Assembly (NCBI GenBank): GCA_003344405.1
Contig: NOWV01000065.1
Span: 124,001-188,000 of the forward strand
From: Trichoplax sp. H2
Lineage: Eukaryota; Placozoa; Uniplacotomia; Trichoplacea
Length of the DNA: 64,000 nt
Reading direction: 5' to 3'
Under the pieces are notes generated by a model. That model saw nothing but the letters and a program-made list of their open reading frames with translations, searched no databases and had not been told where the DNA came from. Both the position numbers and the translations under genes were made by a program. The first letter of the stretch is position 1, and each line of letters opens with the position of its first letter. Positions 1-17,874 of this stretch are shown here, piece by piece.

Positions 1-247
1 TATTGATTTTCATCGTTATCGTTAAGCTTAATCTTGAGATACCTAGCGTTTCAATTTATACAGGTTCCTATTTAATCTCAGAGTTGATAGGTATACGTTG
101 ATCAAACTGCACTGCAACTTATTCGGTACACTATCATAACTAGGCTATTAAAATTAGGTAGGACTGAAAGCGATGTCAGCTAAAAAATATAGCATTCTTG
201 AAACATTTGAAGTAGTTTAAAATTAAATACTTTATTTATAAGCATAC

Positions 248-1806
248 ATTGCTTTTCCGGTTGCTTTACGAATGACTTTAATAGCAAAAGGATTCTCTTG
301 AATTTGGACTTGATAGAGAGGGTTCGGAGCTTCTGCATCATTACCGGACAGATTTGGCATCGTAATTGGAACCTCATATCGAGCATTGTTAGGATCGTAA
401 ATCTAATTAAAATCGATCATAATTATGGACAAGATTTAGATGATTTGCTTAAAAATTAGTTTAAATATTAGCGAATGACAACTTGACCAGACTAAATTTT
501 TGCATATATCAACGAAATTAGAACTAAATCAGATGTCATTACAAGTTGATAAATTTTAAAATAGAAAATTTTTTGATAGATTTACGTTAATTTGTAAACT
601 CTGAAAGTAGATTTGTGCTTATTGTCAGCTAAATTAGGTAAGTTGAGGTAATAAAATTTAAGTATAGCACTAAACGAAAGTCAGAAAAGTCATAATCGAT
701 CTAATATCATCTTAATCGTCACAGTTTACAGCTAGAGAATGTCTAACAATATACAAATCGCGTAATACCGGCCATCAATTTACACCAATCAATCCCTGAA
801 GAAATTGAAATTTCTCAAATATTAAATCATCTGATAAATGTCTAGTTAGTAAGTACTAAAATACAATGCTGGATAGTGACTGTCTTTAAAAAAATCATTT
901 AAATGTAGCTTATATTATTATCTATTGGAAGTAAAAGTTGAGATTGATAGAAATACTGGATACTATAATAGAGGCAGTAATAAATTTTCAAGATAGGGAA
1001 TGAATTCACATTCCACCTGTAAGGTATCATTTTGCAATGGTAATAGATTGCAGTTACTTTCTTTGAAATCATTCATTTAACAGAGATGTAGCGCTGCTCT
1101 CAAGCTTGTAACGGACTCATTTGGGTGTATGTATAGTTACAGCATCAACGTGATCAAGAATTATTGTAAAAACACTACATACAGCTTACTAAATTACCTT
1201 GATTCGAAGTCGTTCATTGGTTTGATACTGAATATCTGCAGTTAATGTCGATATCCGACTGCCATATTGAACAGGAGTTGCAGTATCGCGGGTTAGTTCT
1301 AATGTTTGACCATATGATTTTTTTTCGGTCTTACTAACGTAATAAGTTCGATAATTTTGGGGATAGAAGCAATAAGGAGCATTGGGTACATTTGTTGCTG
1401 CCCAGCAACAACCACGACTACGACATGTTTGTTCTGAAGATTGGAAATAATCTGGAAAGCAATCAATACGATCATTATCATTCACTGCTGGGCAAGAAGT
1501 GGGTGGTGGTGTAATTGGCATGGTTGTTGCTTGCATTGCTGGAGTAGTTGGTGGATTTGTTGTCGGTTTTTTGGTTGTTGATGTTGGCGTTGCTGTTGGT
1601 GTAGTTGGTGGTGGAGCTGTTGTTGCAATAGTTAGAGTTCCTGCCAAATTACCACTGGATTGCTGGCATAGTTTTTGAGACATTGTGATAGGTAGAATGA
1701 CAGCAATACATACAGCTACGATCATCGCAGCCAAGGCAATGAGAAAAATTCCTTTACTAGTTTGGCTACCTGATTGTTGGTTCTCGTCGACGTCAAATTT
1801 TTCCAT
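248..1806 (-). CDS. Gene 1: GH31 alpha-glucosidase, membrane-anchored, 5' part only (exons 1-2)
   Basis: Exon 1 is 1198-1806 and exon 2 is 248-402; later exons lie beyond the left edge. The start was set at the ATG at 1806-1804 because its context is CACCATGG; the frame is open further upstream but has no ATG. The 203 residues of exon 1 show a short acidic tail, a membrane helix at about residues 19-42, a Thr/Pro-rich stalk at about 50-103, and a trefoil (P-type) domain with the pattern C..RIDCFPD..C....CCW..C. Exon 1 ends at donor AAG|GTAA. Exon 2 opens with IYDPNNARYEVP and ends AAT|GTATGC after KVIRKATGKA, the start of the GH31 beta-sandwich. Both boundaries match genes 2-4 in position and phase. 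Known for the family: type II membrane alpha-glucosidases such as maltase-glucoamylase. Catalytic exons are not in view, so activity cannot be judged. Confidence 0.85.
403..1197. other. Intron 1 of gene 1
   Basis: The intron runs between the donor after LRIK (GTAA) and the acceptor TTAATTAG before IYDPNN. I see no coding exon, RNA gene or clear repeat in it. Positions 1-247 are the start of intron 2 and are likewise featureless. Confidence 0.7.
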
Positions 1807-3499
1807 GGTGGTTTCTAGCGATAACTGGAAATTTTTCAAAGTATAATTCAAACTGGTATTCGATGAGGATAATTACTAATATTAAACTTGCCAATCAGTT
1901 TATTAATTGTACTTTGTGTGCAAAGTAATTGCATCCAAGAGTAATTAATTACTCTGCACAGAATTCTATTTAGCTGCAGAGATTAAATGTTACAGTGTAC
2001 AAACAAGGATCAGCCCAATTCTGATCTTGTGGAATAGACTGAGGAGGAAGCGAGGTCTTGGACAATATTAACTTGTACGAGAAATAGCTACCGCAGCTTT
2101 GATAGAAGAGTTCTATTGGTCATTAATTCACAGTCACGTTATAAGACTTCAATTTAGCCGTATCGTCTATTTCTATTGCCTAGGGTTGTATTGGCAGGAT
2201 ATTATCTCACTCATAACCGAAGTTGTTTATCTAATGTTTGACATCAATTGTTTAGGTGTTTACATTAGGAAGAATATCCCAGAAAATGAGAATCATCTGA
2301 TTATGTCTTGACAGTTTATTATTCACTTTTACTGTCAATGTATTCCAATTAAGGATGACAGAAAAATATTAGCAAGAATTAAATCGTATATATTCTTAAC
2401 CTAATAGAATCGGAATTAGACAGGAGCTTCTTCTGTCTGATAATATTGACAAGAAAATAATAATTAGAACCGGCTAATACCACATTAAGCTTTATAGCAT
2501 TACATAGACATAGAAAAATCCAATTTTAGCTCGTAGCAGGATATCAAATCCTGATTGATAGGTGAGCAATCAATAGAGAACCATTTAATGCACTTATCTA
2601 CGAATTAGCATTAAAAGATTTAGCCAATCACTTCTACTTTTTCACGATGATTATAATATTATTCACGGCTTTTCCTCGTGCTCATGATTGAGTCAACACT
2701 TCCTTTTGTATTATCACGCTAATATTCAAATGTCAATTTTTCGAATTGACATATTGTTATCAGTAATGTTTAGACGAAATATGAGTTATTAAGCTTCTCA
2801 AGCAAAGACTTAGTTACTCAAATGAAAATTTACAGTTTAATTCGATGATGATTCAGAATTGCATTATGATGATCTAAATGATGCTTAAGGTCAATCTATA
2901 TTTGTCTATATCATCACTTTACTACCGCAATTTTACGTTTTCATATATTCAAATAAAGAAATAGTACCACTACAGTATAATAGACCTTCATGACAAAGCT
3001 AACAGATTTCTGTCAGTCTTGACAAATCTACACGTAAGCTATTTACATAAGCAACAATGTCTCGTCAATCAAAATGTCAAGATGATTTTATCATGATTAT
3101 TTTTTTTACAATTTATTCATACCAATTGTTTAAAGTTGATACACAAGTATCCTTGATAGATATACTAATAGACTACTTTTAGTTCTAATTCTTGCGGCAG
3201 GAAATGGGTACAAATTAGGTTATAATAATGAAATAAAACTCTAATATGATCCTAGTCCCATTCTCCGGATCTTCTTGATTTAATTTAATATATTAACTAT
3301 ATTATCCATCGTAAATCAATTTTTTACTCGGCTCTGCTAGTAAGCAGACAATATCTTAAAAACTACACCAATCAATCTTGATGTCAGGTACAGCTAAATG
3401 TTGTTAGGCGACGTTATTCCTATTTTTATATATTAGTCAACTTAATAAAAATATGCTGACTTAACCCTACATTATATAACGCCATTCTTTAGTTAGTTA

Positions 3500-4110
3500 G
3501 ATATGATAGAATATAAGTGTAATTTGATCGTAAAAATATAAAGTGGCCAAAAGTACATAGTTACCGTGATCATGTTTATCCTTTACAACAATGATAATTG
3601 CTTTTTCTGTCCATATCTTATTGAGTATGATCATACATTTTAAAACTAGACTACGTATATGGAATATAAGCGAATTTCCGATAGTAAAAATTATATAGTC
3701 CAAATTGAAAAGTTAAAATGATCGTATTGATCTACCATAATCGCGATAATTGCTGTTTTTGTCTTAATCTTATTGACTATGATAATATCTTTAGGAACTA
3801 GAATATACCGTATCGAATATAGACGAATTTCGATGATAAAAAGTATGAAGTAGTCCAAATTACAAAGTTAAAATGATCATGTTTATCCTTTATAACAACA
3901 GCAATTGCTAGTTGACTATGATAATATATTTAAAAGCTAGACTATATCGAACATAATCGAACCTCGATGGTGTATGAGTATAAAGTATTCTAAATTGCAT
4001 ACTTAAAGTAATTATGTATATCCTCTAAAGTAATGGCAATTACAGCTTTCCATGTGTATCATAATGAGTATGATAATATATTTAAAAACTAGACTATATC
4101 TCGTTATCGC
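3500..4110. repeat. Degenerate tandem repeat, about 150-bp unit, 4 copies
   Basis: Recurring landmarks are GATCATGTTTATCC or close variants near 3568, 3720, 3874 and 4013. Each is followed by an AATTGC segment, ATTGA(G/C)TATGATAATAT and AA(A)ACTAGA(C)TA. Spacings are about 152, 154 and 139 bp. Units are diverged, so the array is not recent. Confidence 0.7.
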
Positions 4111-4785
4111 TGGTTCTATTCTGAATTGAGCCGATTGAATCTGTTCATTCTATGACGTGAAATTGACAATATAGAAAATGTCCTTTTCATGTACACTAAC
4201 CAACAAGTACAAGCTGATGATGCTAATGTGGGAAAAGATATTCCTAGCGCTAAAATCTGACACGGTAAAGTTTATATCTGGGATGTGGAAATCTCAAGTG
4301 AGTTAGTAACTCAAATAACTTGAATTAGCTGAAGCCAAACAGCGAATAGGAAGCTACAAATCTTGATCTTGAAGACAAGAATCAAGAACCAATTCTTAAA
4401 TCGAAGAATATTAAGAACTTTACTCTATTGAACTAATAATATCAAATTCCAGATAGCAAATAAGTCAATTAATTAATTTTATTGGATGAACGTCAAGTCA
4501 TTGATAATTATCAGTTACGATCGATATTATAAACGTATCATTTTGATATAAGTGATCATATGCGCACAAATAACGATCAAACTAAATTATGCTGGCCAAA
4601 TTATTAATGAAATGACGTGATTTACTATAGCTACAGTTAAGTCAAGAGATATCTTTCAATCTTAACTGTGCTTAAAATTGAAAACCAGCATTATATCATT
4701 TATGTACAGATACAAGCCAAACATTTGTGTAGAAAACTAGCAATTATCAAAATAATTAGTTGAAGTTTGTGTTTTACGAACACGT

Positions 4786-4791
4786 TTTATT
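4786..4791 (-). terminator. Candidate polyadenylation signal of gene 2
   Basis: AATAAA on the minus strand about 50 nt downstream of the gene 2 stop codon. Spacing is reasonable for a short 3' UTR, but the hexamer is common in such AT-rich DNA. Confidence 0.45.
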
Positions 4792-4839
4792 TTGGATTAA
4801 AATTTAGAAAAAACATAATCATGAGTTTAGGACACCAAA

Positions 4840-11543
<6,704 letters not shown>

Positions 11544-11789
11544 TTTACTTCCAATTTATCTAGAAGAATACTCAGACTTTAGCGAAGTGATTTTTGCTTC
11601 AAAATTTTAAAGCTGCTAAAATATGCAATAGAGATGAAGTAAGCTATAGACTATGAACAGATTGAATACAACAGTATTGCACTAGCCTACTAAAAGTGGA
11701 GATGGTCATAACCGCTGTTTAATATCACATTGGTCGACTCTATGCGGTCAGGCAAATGGGGAGGTGCTTGTATCAAAGACGGCTAAGGA

Positions 11790-11922
11790 GGTGGGATAGG
11801 AGGTGGGATAGAAGGTAGGATAGAAGGTAGAATAGAAGGTTGGATAGAAGGTTGGATAGAAGGTGGGATAGAAGATGGGATAGAAGGTGGGATAGAAGGT
11901 GGGATAGGAGGTAGGATAGGAG
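11790..11922. repeat. 12-bp minisatellite, about 11 units
   Basis: The unit is GGATAGAAGGTG with variants (AGGTA, AGGTT, AGATG, GGAGGTG). It lies about 250 bp upstream of the gene 2 start codon. Because the unit is a multiple of three, the minus strand stays open and would read as Tyr-Pro-Thr-Phe/Ser repeats, but that frame has no ATG. Confidence 0.9.
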
Positions 11923-12258
11923 GTGTTTACAAAGTTTGCAAAATGAAATAATAAAAATAAATAGCCTAAAATCACCTACAGCAAGTATTAATATTTATTT
12001 ATTGTCTTTGTTTATAGAAAGCTTTTGTCTGATTCTAGGTCACGATCATCCTCTAAGATACGCCAGAAATTGAGAAAGAGTTTATTATATTCTACTGGAA
12101 GCCATCATTGAACTATAACTGAAGCAAATATAAATTAGTACTCTACTAAAGCTTTTATAACATCTATCATATCCTTGACCTGTAGGCTGTAGCCATGAAC
12201 CTAATCATGGTTCTTTCCTTATTTGGTTAGGACTTGTTAAATTGTTATTATCATTATT

Positions 12259-12301
12259 ATTGATTCGAGCTATTGATTCGAACTATTGATTCTAGCTATT
12301 G
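12259..12301. repeat. 15-bp direct repeat, 3 units
   Basis: Three consecutive units of the type ATTGATTCGAGCT / ATTGATTCGAACT / ATTGATTCTAGCT separated by AT-rich joints. Confidence 0.75.
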
Positions 12302-12379
12302 CAGTCAAGATCATTTCATGTTTTAGCAATCGGCGTTGAGTTGCATGATCTAAAATAATTTACTCCACGTATTAATCAG

Positions 12380-12880
12380 TTCTTGCGACTATACACTACG
12401 GTCATCTTCCATCCAGTTAGGAAAAAACATTCTATGAAGGTCTGTAAAGAGGTGTCATAATTCATCTGTTTTGGTGACTATGATCAACTGCTCAATTAGA
12501 AAATGTATTCTATTAAGAACTTGAAAGGGCTCGCAGTATTCTTCCATTTTTACAACTATAACCCGCTAGCGAGTTAGGAGATGCACTACACAGAGAATCT
12601 CATAAAATTGACCGCGCTCATCCGCAATATTAGGAACTTTAAGGGGTTTGCGCTGTTCTGCTATCTTCACAACTATAATTCGTTAGTCAGTTAGGAAATG
12701 CACTACACAACGAATCTCAAAGAGTTTCACGCGTTCATCCATTTACGTGACTATAATTCACTGTGCAGATCTAGTTAACAAGGACAGTATACTAATAATC
12801 TTGAAAAGTTTACACTATTTATCCATTTTTTTCGTAACCCTAATCCACTCTCTAGCAGGGAAGTGCACTATATGCAAAAT
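12380..12880. repeat. Degenerate tandem repeat, about 80-115-bp unit, about 5 copies
   Basis: Landmark ACTATAAT(T/C)C near 12473, 12555, 12670, 12749 and 12833. It is followed by a (C)AG(T)TAGGAAATG-like segment and AATCT(C/T)..AA, then a (T)TCATCCATTT-like stretch. Unit length varies through indels. Confidence 0.6.
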
Positions 12881-13484
12881 TGTTAGTCATTTATTTGGAT
12901 ATTAAGTTCATTGACTAACAATAAAACAACTTAAGATAAGTTCCCATCATTTCTCACGCTATACGAAATTGTCTTGAATATGAGTAAGAACTGACCATCG
13001 TCAAAGATGAACACGTATAGAAACTTTCATTTATTAATAGACGTTATTTAATAAAATTGGCTTCTAAAGTCTTTCAGCATCAAAGATGTAATCATCACTA
13101 TCTAACTGAAATAATTTTCCTAGAATGTAAATCACAGTACATCTCAGCCGTTCGTGACATAATTATTCCTAGGTAAACATTATGCTAATTAAATTAAAAT
13201 CGTGTTATCTGGTACCTGCACGAATTATGGACTTATTTACGAATAGTTAATATTAATAATTCTCTGACAAAGTATAGAATGATTCCGCCAATTCATATTG
13301 CAATAAATGATAATAATGACTGAATCATCTGCCGGCTTCTGCTATTTGACACAGCTTTAGTTTTCTCCTAAAGCTTTATTCTAATAATAACAACGACACA
13401 ATGTAAACGATGAGGAAGACGGATAAACAGCAAATCAGTAATTTTGACCAACATGGAGATTATCTCTTCTCTATGGAATGACTC

Positions 13485-13493
13485 TATATAAAG
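13485..13493 (+). promoter_or_regulatory. Candidate TATA box with downstream initiator
   Basis: TATATAAAG followed about 20-25 nt later by ATCAGTC, an initiator-like element. It lies about 100 bp upstream of the signal-peptide-like frame at 13590. The pairing and spacing suggest a plus-strand promoter, though chance occurrence in AT-rich DNA is possible. Confidence 0.4.
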
Positions 13494-13589
13494 TGCTAGC
13501 GATGAAAATCAGTCGGAGAATACGAAAGAAATTCCGTTAAAATTTGATTCCAATTATAAAATTCAATTAGCTTTGAGTTTCGCAACAAG

Positions 13590-13805
13590 TTGGTAGCCAT
13601 CGTTTTCTTCATATTCCAGATAGTCAAGTCTGCTGCACCGAATGATCGATCTTACACTCTCAGCAATCATCAGCAGATAAGGTATCTGACAAGGGCTATA
13701 AAATTCAATCAATTAGCACTCGCATCTCTTTGTAGACGAGAAGTTGGAAAATTTCATACAGTACCAAGACGGGCATATGAATTTAAATGGAAAAGATTAA
13801 CTTAA
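13590..13805 (+). pseudogene. Secreted-peptide-precursor-like frame lacking an ATG
   Basis: I do not recognise the family. The frame begins with TTG (context CAACAAG-TTG-GTAGCC), where one base change would give an ATG in good context. It continues VAIVFFIFQIVKSA, which has the shape of a signal peptide with a plausible cleavage after KSA. The remainder is short and basic. Toward its end lie an RR pair, the stretch EVGKFHTVP, a second RR pair, the stretch AYEFKW, then KR and two last residues. Dibasic-flanked short segments are typical of peptide-hormone precursors. The TATA element at 13485 supports transcription. Alternatives: an exon of a spliced gene whose first exon I cannot find, a decayed gene, or chance. 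No polyadenylation hexamer is obvious nearby. Confidence 0.28.
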
Positions 13806-15525
13806 TTGCCTCATCAGTACCGGCAAAGCAAATCATAGCTAATAACTACTAGAGTAGTGAATAATATATCATTAATATGGACCAGCGATCATGATAGAAG
13901 AAGATGGAAATGATACAGCAGAGTACGAATGTATAATATTGAATTTTTTGCACTTCTGAAACAAAAAAATGATAAGGAAATTGAATCTTAGCAAGGTTTC
14001 AGTTTCATATCGGCTAATTATGGCGACTTTTTACAGCATCTATAGAATTGGTTAGCTTCTTATAAAATTTAACCTCTAGAATAGTTAGGAAAGTAAAATA
14101 ATCCAAAAGTCGCTGATGACGTATTTCCGACGATAAGACTTAAACTTATAGAGAAAAATTCAATAGAAATCCTGCTATAAATACTTAATTCATTCACTCT
14201 AGCAGCTTACATAGCACAACCATCATTACTTTCAGCTTTCATTTTATAGATTATTTGATATACAGTCCTCTATCTTTAAAATGGCTTGATATCACAGCTA
14301 AATTGAATAGATCCAGCCATGGACTACTAATGAAATACCTTACTTTCTCTAGTACCGTAGTCCATGATACAGTTTACGAATGTCGTGATATTTATCCCAT
14401 CATTCAGTTGAAAGCTATTATGGCTATAGCAGATTCGTAAATTATATCATCAAGGCGAAATGAATCATTTAATAGCAACAATATCAACCCGTAGGTTTAT
14501 GATAGTAGTTCAGTAAGACTTATGAAATCACTTAGCATCTTACCTAACCTAACTTAGTAACCCATCAATTATCCAATACTACCCTATACTATGCTTCATA
14601 ATTTCTGCCTGGCCTATCATATAAATCTTGTCATCTTAATTTATTTCTTCTAAATAGGTGAAAAGATATTGTATACTCTACCAAAATATGATAATGCTTT
14701 CTTAACATCGTGCTTATTAAGTAAAGCCATTTATTGCAAATAGGTGAAAAGATACTGCCTACTCTACCAAATCTATAAGGTAAATGTTTTCTTAACATAA
14801 TTGTCTATTAAGTAAAGCAATCACGATATCACATATTTTATAGTTTTGTCCCTTGCTTATTAACAACTTTAGACACCGGTAATATATCTTCTCAATTTAG
14901 CAAAATGAGCAAAAATGTACTATTGTTCTTGTTCAAATATATTATATTAATCGCTAGCCAATTTCCCCAAAATTAGCATTATATTGACTCATACTATGGA
15001 CTATAGTTCAATCAACTCCTGTTGCTTTCTTTAAATGAATCAATCACTCTTATAAGCAAGTAAAACGCCTTCCACGGATTTTTACCTGAACAGTTTTATT
15101 TCCAATAAAATAATCATTTTTAAAATGTTAATTTTTAAAGTTAATTAACGAAAAAGAATCTATCAAAGATTCGAAACTGGTGATACTATTTAGTAAGATT
15201 TATTGAAAAGAATTCATTTGGATAATCAACAACAAGCATCAAAAGCAATGAATAAGTAAGTATTCAGCGCATTTTCTTTTCAGTAGTTCAGGTACAAAAA
15301 TGAAATAGGAATCATGATAGCTCTCCATTTCAAATGTATTCAATTATTACTATCCCAATTACAAAAATATAAAAAACGATTTAACGGCAATAAGTTACTT
15401 AGACATGGTATTCTAAACGAATTTAAATCGTCTCACATGGCGTTCTTCTTTAGTCCATTGATAAGTCTAATAATCAATTCGGGATAAAACTTTGTAATCA
15501 CCCTATCAACGATATGGTATTCAAT
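13806..15525. other. Spacer without convincing genes
   Basis: It holds the 95-bp two-copy repeat and a second TATA-like element near 14175 (CTATAAATAC). The plus-strand frame at 14255-14440 has no ATG and no recognisable feature. Nothing else is supported. Confidence 0.5.
14654..14821. repeat. Two-copy direct repeat, about 95 bp
   Basis: Both copies start AAATAGGTGAAAAGATA, pass through CTCTACCAAA and TTTCTTAACAT, and end TATTAAGTAAAGC. Copies begin near 14654 and 14749. Confidence 0.8.
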
Positions 15526-15531
15526 TTTATT
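15526..15531 (-). terminator. Candidate polyadenylation signal of the small membrane protein gene
   Basis: AATAAA on the minus strand two bases beyond the TAG stop at 15534-15536 (TAGGAAATAAAATTG). Confidence 0.45.
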
Positions 15532-15533
15532 TC

Positions 15534-15944
15534 CTAATTGCTAGAAACGACAGAAGAAGTTCTATCCGAAGAGGTCATTGATGGAAAATGTTCATGAACA
15601 ACCGTACCACTTGCCACAATCGTAGATTCTCTCGCTTGCTCATCTTCATCAACATTATTGCCATAATCATAGCCCATTGAAATATCACTATAACTACTCA
15701 GACCTATAGATGAAATAGCAGTAGAGATCGTTTTTAGCGAATCTGCGGTAAGGATATTCTTATTCATTAGCGTGCTTGCGGTTGAAGTAGGAATATTCTG
15801 AGATGTTAGGCTAACATCATTTGGATTTTTCTGCAGTACCCCAACCAGTATACTGGCTGTAATCACTCCAATAACGATCAGGGCCACGAGACAAACTACC
15901 ACAACGGCCTTTCCTGTCAATTTGCAAGTTTTTGCTGAATCCAT
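15534..15944 (-). CDS. Small single-pass membrane protein, single exon, 136 aa, unknown function
   Basis: The start was set at the ATG at 15944-15942 (context CGAACATGGA); the open frame begins three codons upstream at a TTG. The protein has a short Lys-bearing tail (MDSAKTCKLTGK), a strong membrane helix at about residues 13-37, and then a Ser/Thr-rich region with an acidic patch (NNVDEDEQ) and a Ser-rich end. There are no cysteines after the helix and no known domain. A TATA box 92 bp upstream and AATAAA three bases past the stop make a compact, believable single-exon gene. The layout (basic tail, helix, Ser/Thr stalk) resembles the first 100 residues of the neighbouring GH31 genes, but the trefoil and enzyme are missing. 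It may descend from a lost GH31 first exon, or be unrelated. Orientation matches the array. Confidence 0.55.
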   Translation of the reverse strand: MDSAKTCKLTGKAVVVVCLVALIVIGVITASILVGVLQKNPNDVSLTSQNIPTSTASTLMNKNILTADSLKTISTAISSIGLSSYSDISMGYDYGNNVDEDEQARESTIVASGTVVHEHFPSMTSSDRTSSVVSSN

Positions 15945-16035
15945 GTTCGTCAACCGGAATCGAGTGGAATAAGAGGATAAGGATCACGCAGTCTTTATGA
16001 TGAGAAACTATGAGTAAGTTTTCCAATATCAAGCG

Positions 16036-16043
16036 TTTTTATA
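16036..16043 (-). promoter_or_regulatory. TATA box of the small membrane protein gene
   Basis: TATAAAAA on the minus strand, 92 bp upstream of the start codon at 15944. It predicts a 5' UTR of about 60-65 nt. Confidence 0.5.
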
Positions 16044-16339
16044 CATAGCAGTTCAACACGCACTGAGCTACAATATCTTTCAATCGTCAAATTGATAGTG
16101 AGATTTACTTACTAATTTTATCACGCAGAAAACACTTTACCTTCTCCAAACTACCAATCGTTCAAGTTCCATCCAAATGAAGTAGTAAAGCAGGGCTTGG
16201 AGATAAATCCATTGACCATAAGAAGAGATTGATCTCTATTCTAGAATGATCAATAGCCTGAATATCTTCCTTCAAGCGTTCCCATTTCCAAACTCTAGTC
16301 TCTTGAAAACAGCTTTGCCCACCTACTATTGCCATATAT

Positions 16340-17110
16340 AGTCTAAACTTGCGGAAATGCGTAGTCGTTCAAGATTGTAATTTCGAAAGTTTCAGCCCTG
16401 AGTATCGGTTTGCACCTTCGAATCTCGCTAAGAAAAGTTAGCCATTAAATACCACTACTACTATATAGGGAAAGAATTTGTGTAATCTTTAAGAATATAT
16501 CCTGCTGAGATAGCTTTGGCCACCTACCGTTTTTGGCATCAGCTTGAGGAAATGACTAATTGTTCATAATGATAGTCTTGATAATCTCATGTTATTGTGT
16601 TAGCCTACACTTTCGAATCTTGCTAAAAGAGCTTAGCCATTTAATTCTACTACTGCATTGGGTATAAGTTGATATCATTTTCAAGAATGTACTGTGCTAG
16701 GATAGCTTAGGCCATCTATAACTACCGTATATGGCGCTATGCTAAGACAATTTTAGCCACCTATGTATATGACCTAAGTATAGGAAGTGATTAATGAATT
16801 GTGCATGATCATAGTCTCGATAGTTTTATGCTACTTCGCCAGTTTGCACCTTCGAATCTCATCAAGAAAGCTTAGCCATCTGCTACTACTACTGTACTAT
16901 AGTATAGGACATAAGTTAGTGTCATCGTCGAGGATATATCTAGCCAACATAGCAATGGCCAGTTACTGCTAGCGTATATGGAATAAGATTATGGAAATGA
17001 CTTGTCGTTTATGATCACAGTCTCAAGAATGTAATTCTACTATGTCGGTTTACACCTTCGAATCTCCAGGAGAGTTTAGACATCTACTACCGTATATAGC
17101 ATGGGCTTAT
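16340..17110. repeat. Tandem repeat, about 195-240-bp unit, 4 copies
   Basis: Landmark CACCTTCGAATCTC (one base different in one copy) at 16413, 16608, 16847 and 17053. Other shared parts are TTAGCCAT, CTACTACT, TATCATTTTC / GTCATCGTC, GATAGCTT..GGCCA and CCGTATATGGC. The last unit is truncated. Confidence 0.8.
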
Positions 17111-17874
17111 GTCATCGTCATGATGAAAATATTGTGATACCATATCTATATTTAATTGAAAATTACTGATAATCAATCCTGTGTCTACCTTGATACTGAA
17201 TAATTTGCCTTATTAAAAGTGCTGTGCTGTATTCGTTTAAAATAAATTCATGATCTGGCCATTGGATTCTTAGACAATTCTTTATTCCCTTTATACCTAC
17301 AATAGCTGACTGAATACGGTAACTAGCTTAAAAGCCGCGATGGAAATAATAGTAAATTTATTAGATAACCTAATGCCTTTAATAAAATGGGATAAATTGT
17401 AAGTACCAAATCTCTAATAAGTTATGATTGCAAAATAATCGATACCTGCATCTACTGGTAATACGTAGAATTCTCTTTCCGCTGAATATTTCTAGATGGC
17501 AATGCCATAGCTTTCACGTTTAGTAAATATAGCTGTCCTTGAAGTCCACCACAGTGTACGAAAACCTCACGAACAGCTTCATGGAACAACAATGCTAGCA
17601 GATATTTTTACCGGCTATTTTAGTCCAAGAGTAGTAAGAAAAATTTTCAACTCTATAGAATATGACGTTGGTATACTGCATTCTATTTTTGGCTTAGCAA
17701 AAAAATTGACTGCCAAATACGTCATGAAGTAATGGATGCTAAATACGGATCCATATACAGTAATCCATAACTTTATTAAGATTAAAGTAAGGATCAGGCC
17801 TGCTATTGTAATATTATGTCTCCATATTTGACCTATATTAAATTCGAATTGCAAAGTTATGATACAGTGTGAAG

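Larger units (their letters stand above)
1807..4839. other. Spacer between gene 2 and gene 1
   Basis: About 3 kb from the gene 1 start codon to the gene 2 stop codon. It must contain the gene 1 promoter (1807 upward) and the gene 2 3' UTR. No TATA element stands out next to gene 1. A four-unit tandem repeat occupies about 3500-4110. Small open frames here have no family features. Confidence 0.6.
11544..13484. other. Gene 2 upstream region and repeat-rich spacer
   Basis: It contains the presumptive gene 2 promoter (no clear TATA element seen), the 12-bp minisatellite, a short 15-bp repeat at about 12259-12301, and a degenerate tandem array at about 12380-12880. No coding region is convincing. 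Confidence 0.5.

Noticed and set aside
1299-1481. Overlapping minus-strand frame inside gene 1 exon 1
   Set aside because: It is an out-of-frame shadow of the stalk/trefoil coding sequence. The true frame has the six-cysteine trefoil pattern.
14255-14440. Plus-strand frame after a TATA-like element near 14175
   Set aside because: It has no ATG, no signal peptide or dibasic pattern, and no visible similarity to the 13590 frame.
16340-17110. CACCTTCGAATCTC motif considered as a tRNA-type B box of a SINE family
   Set aside because: The GGTTCGAnTCC match is incomplete, no A box lies at the proper distance upstream, and no 3' A-rich tail is present. A plain tandem repeat explains it.
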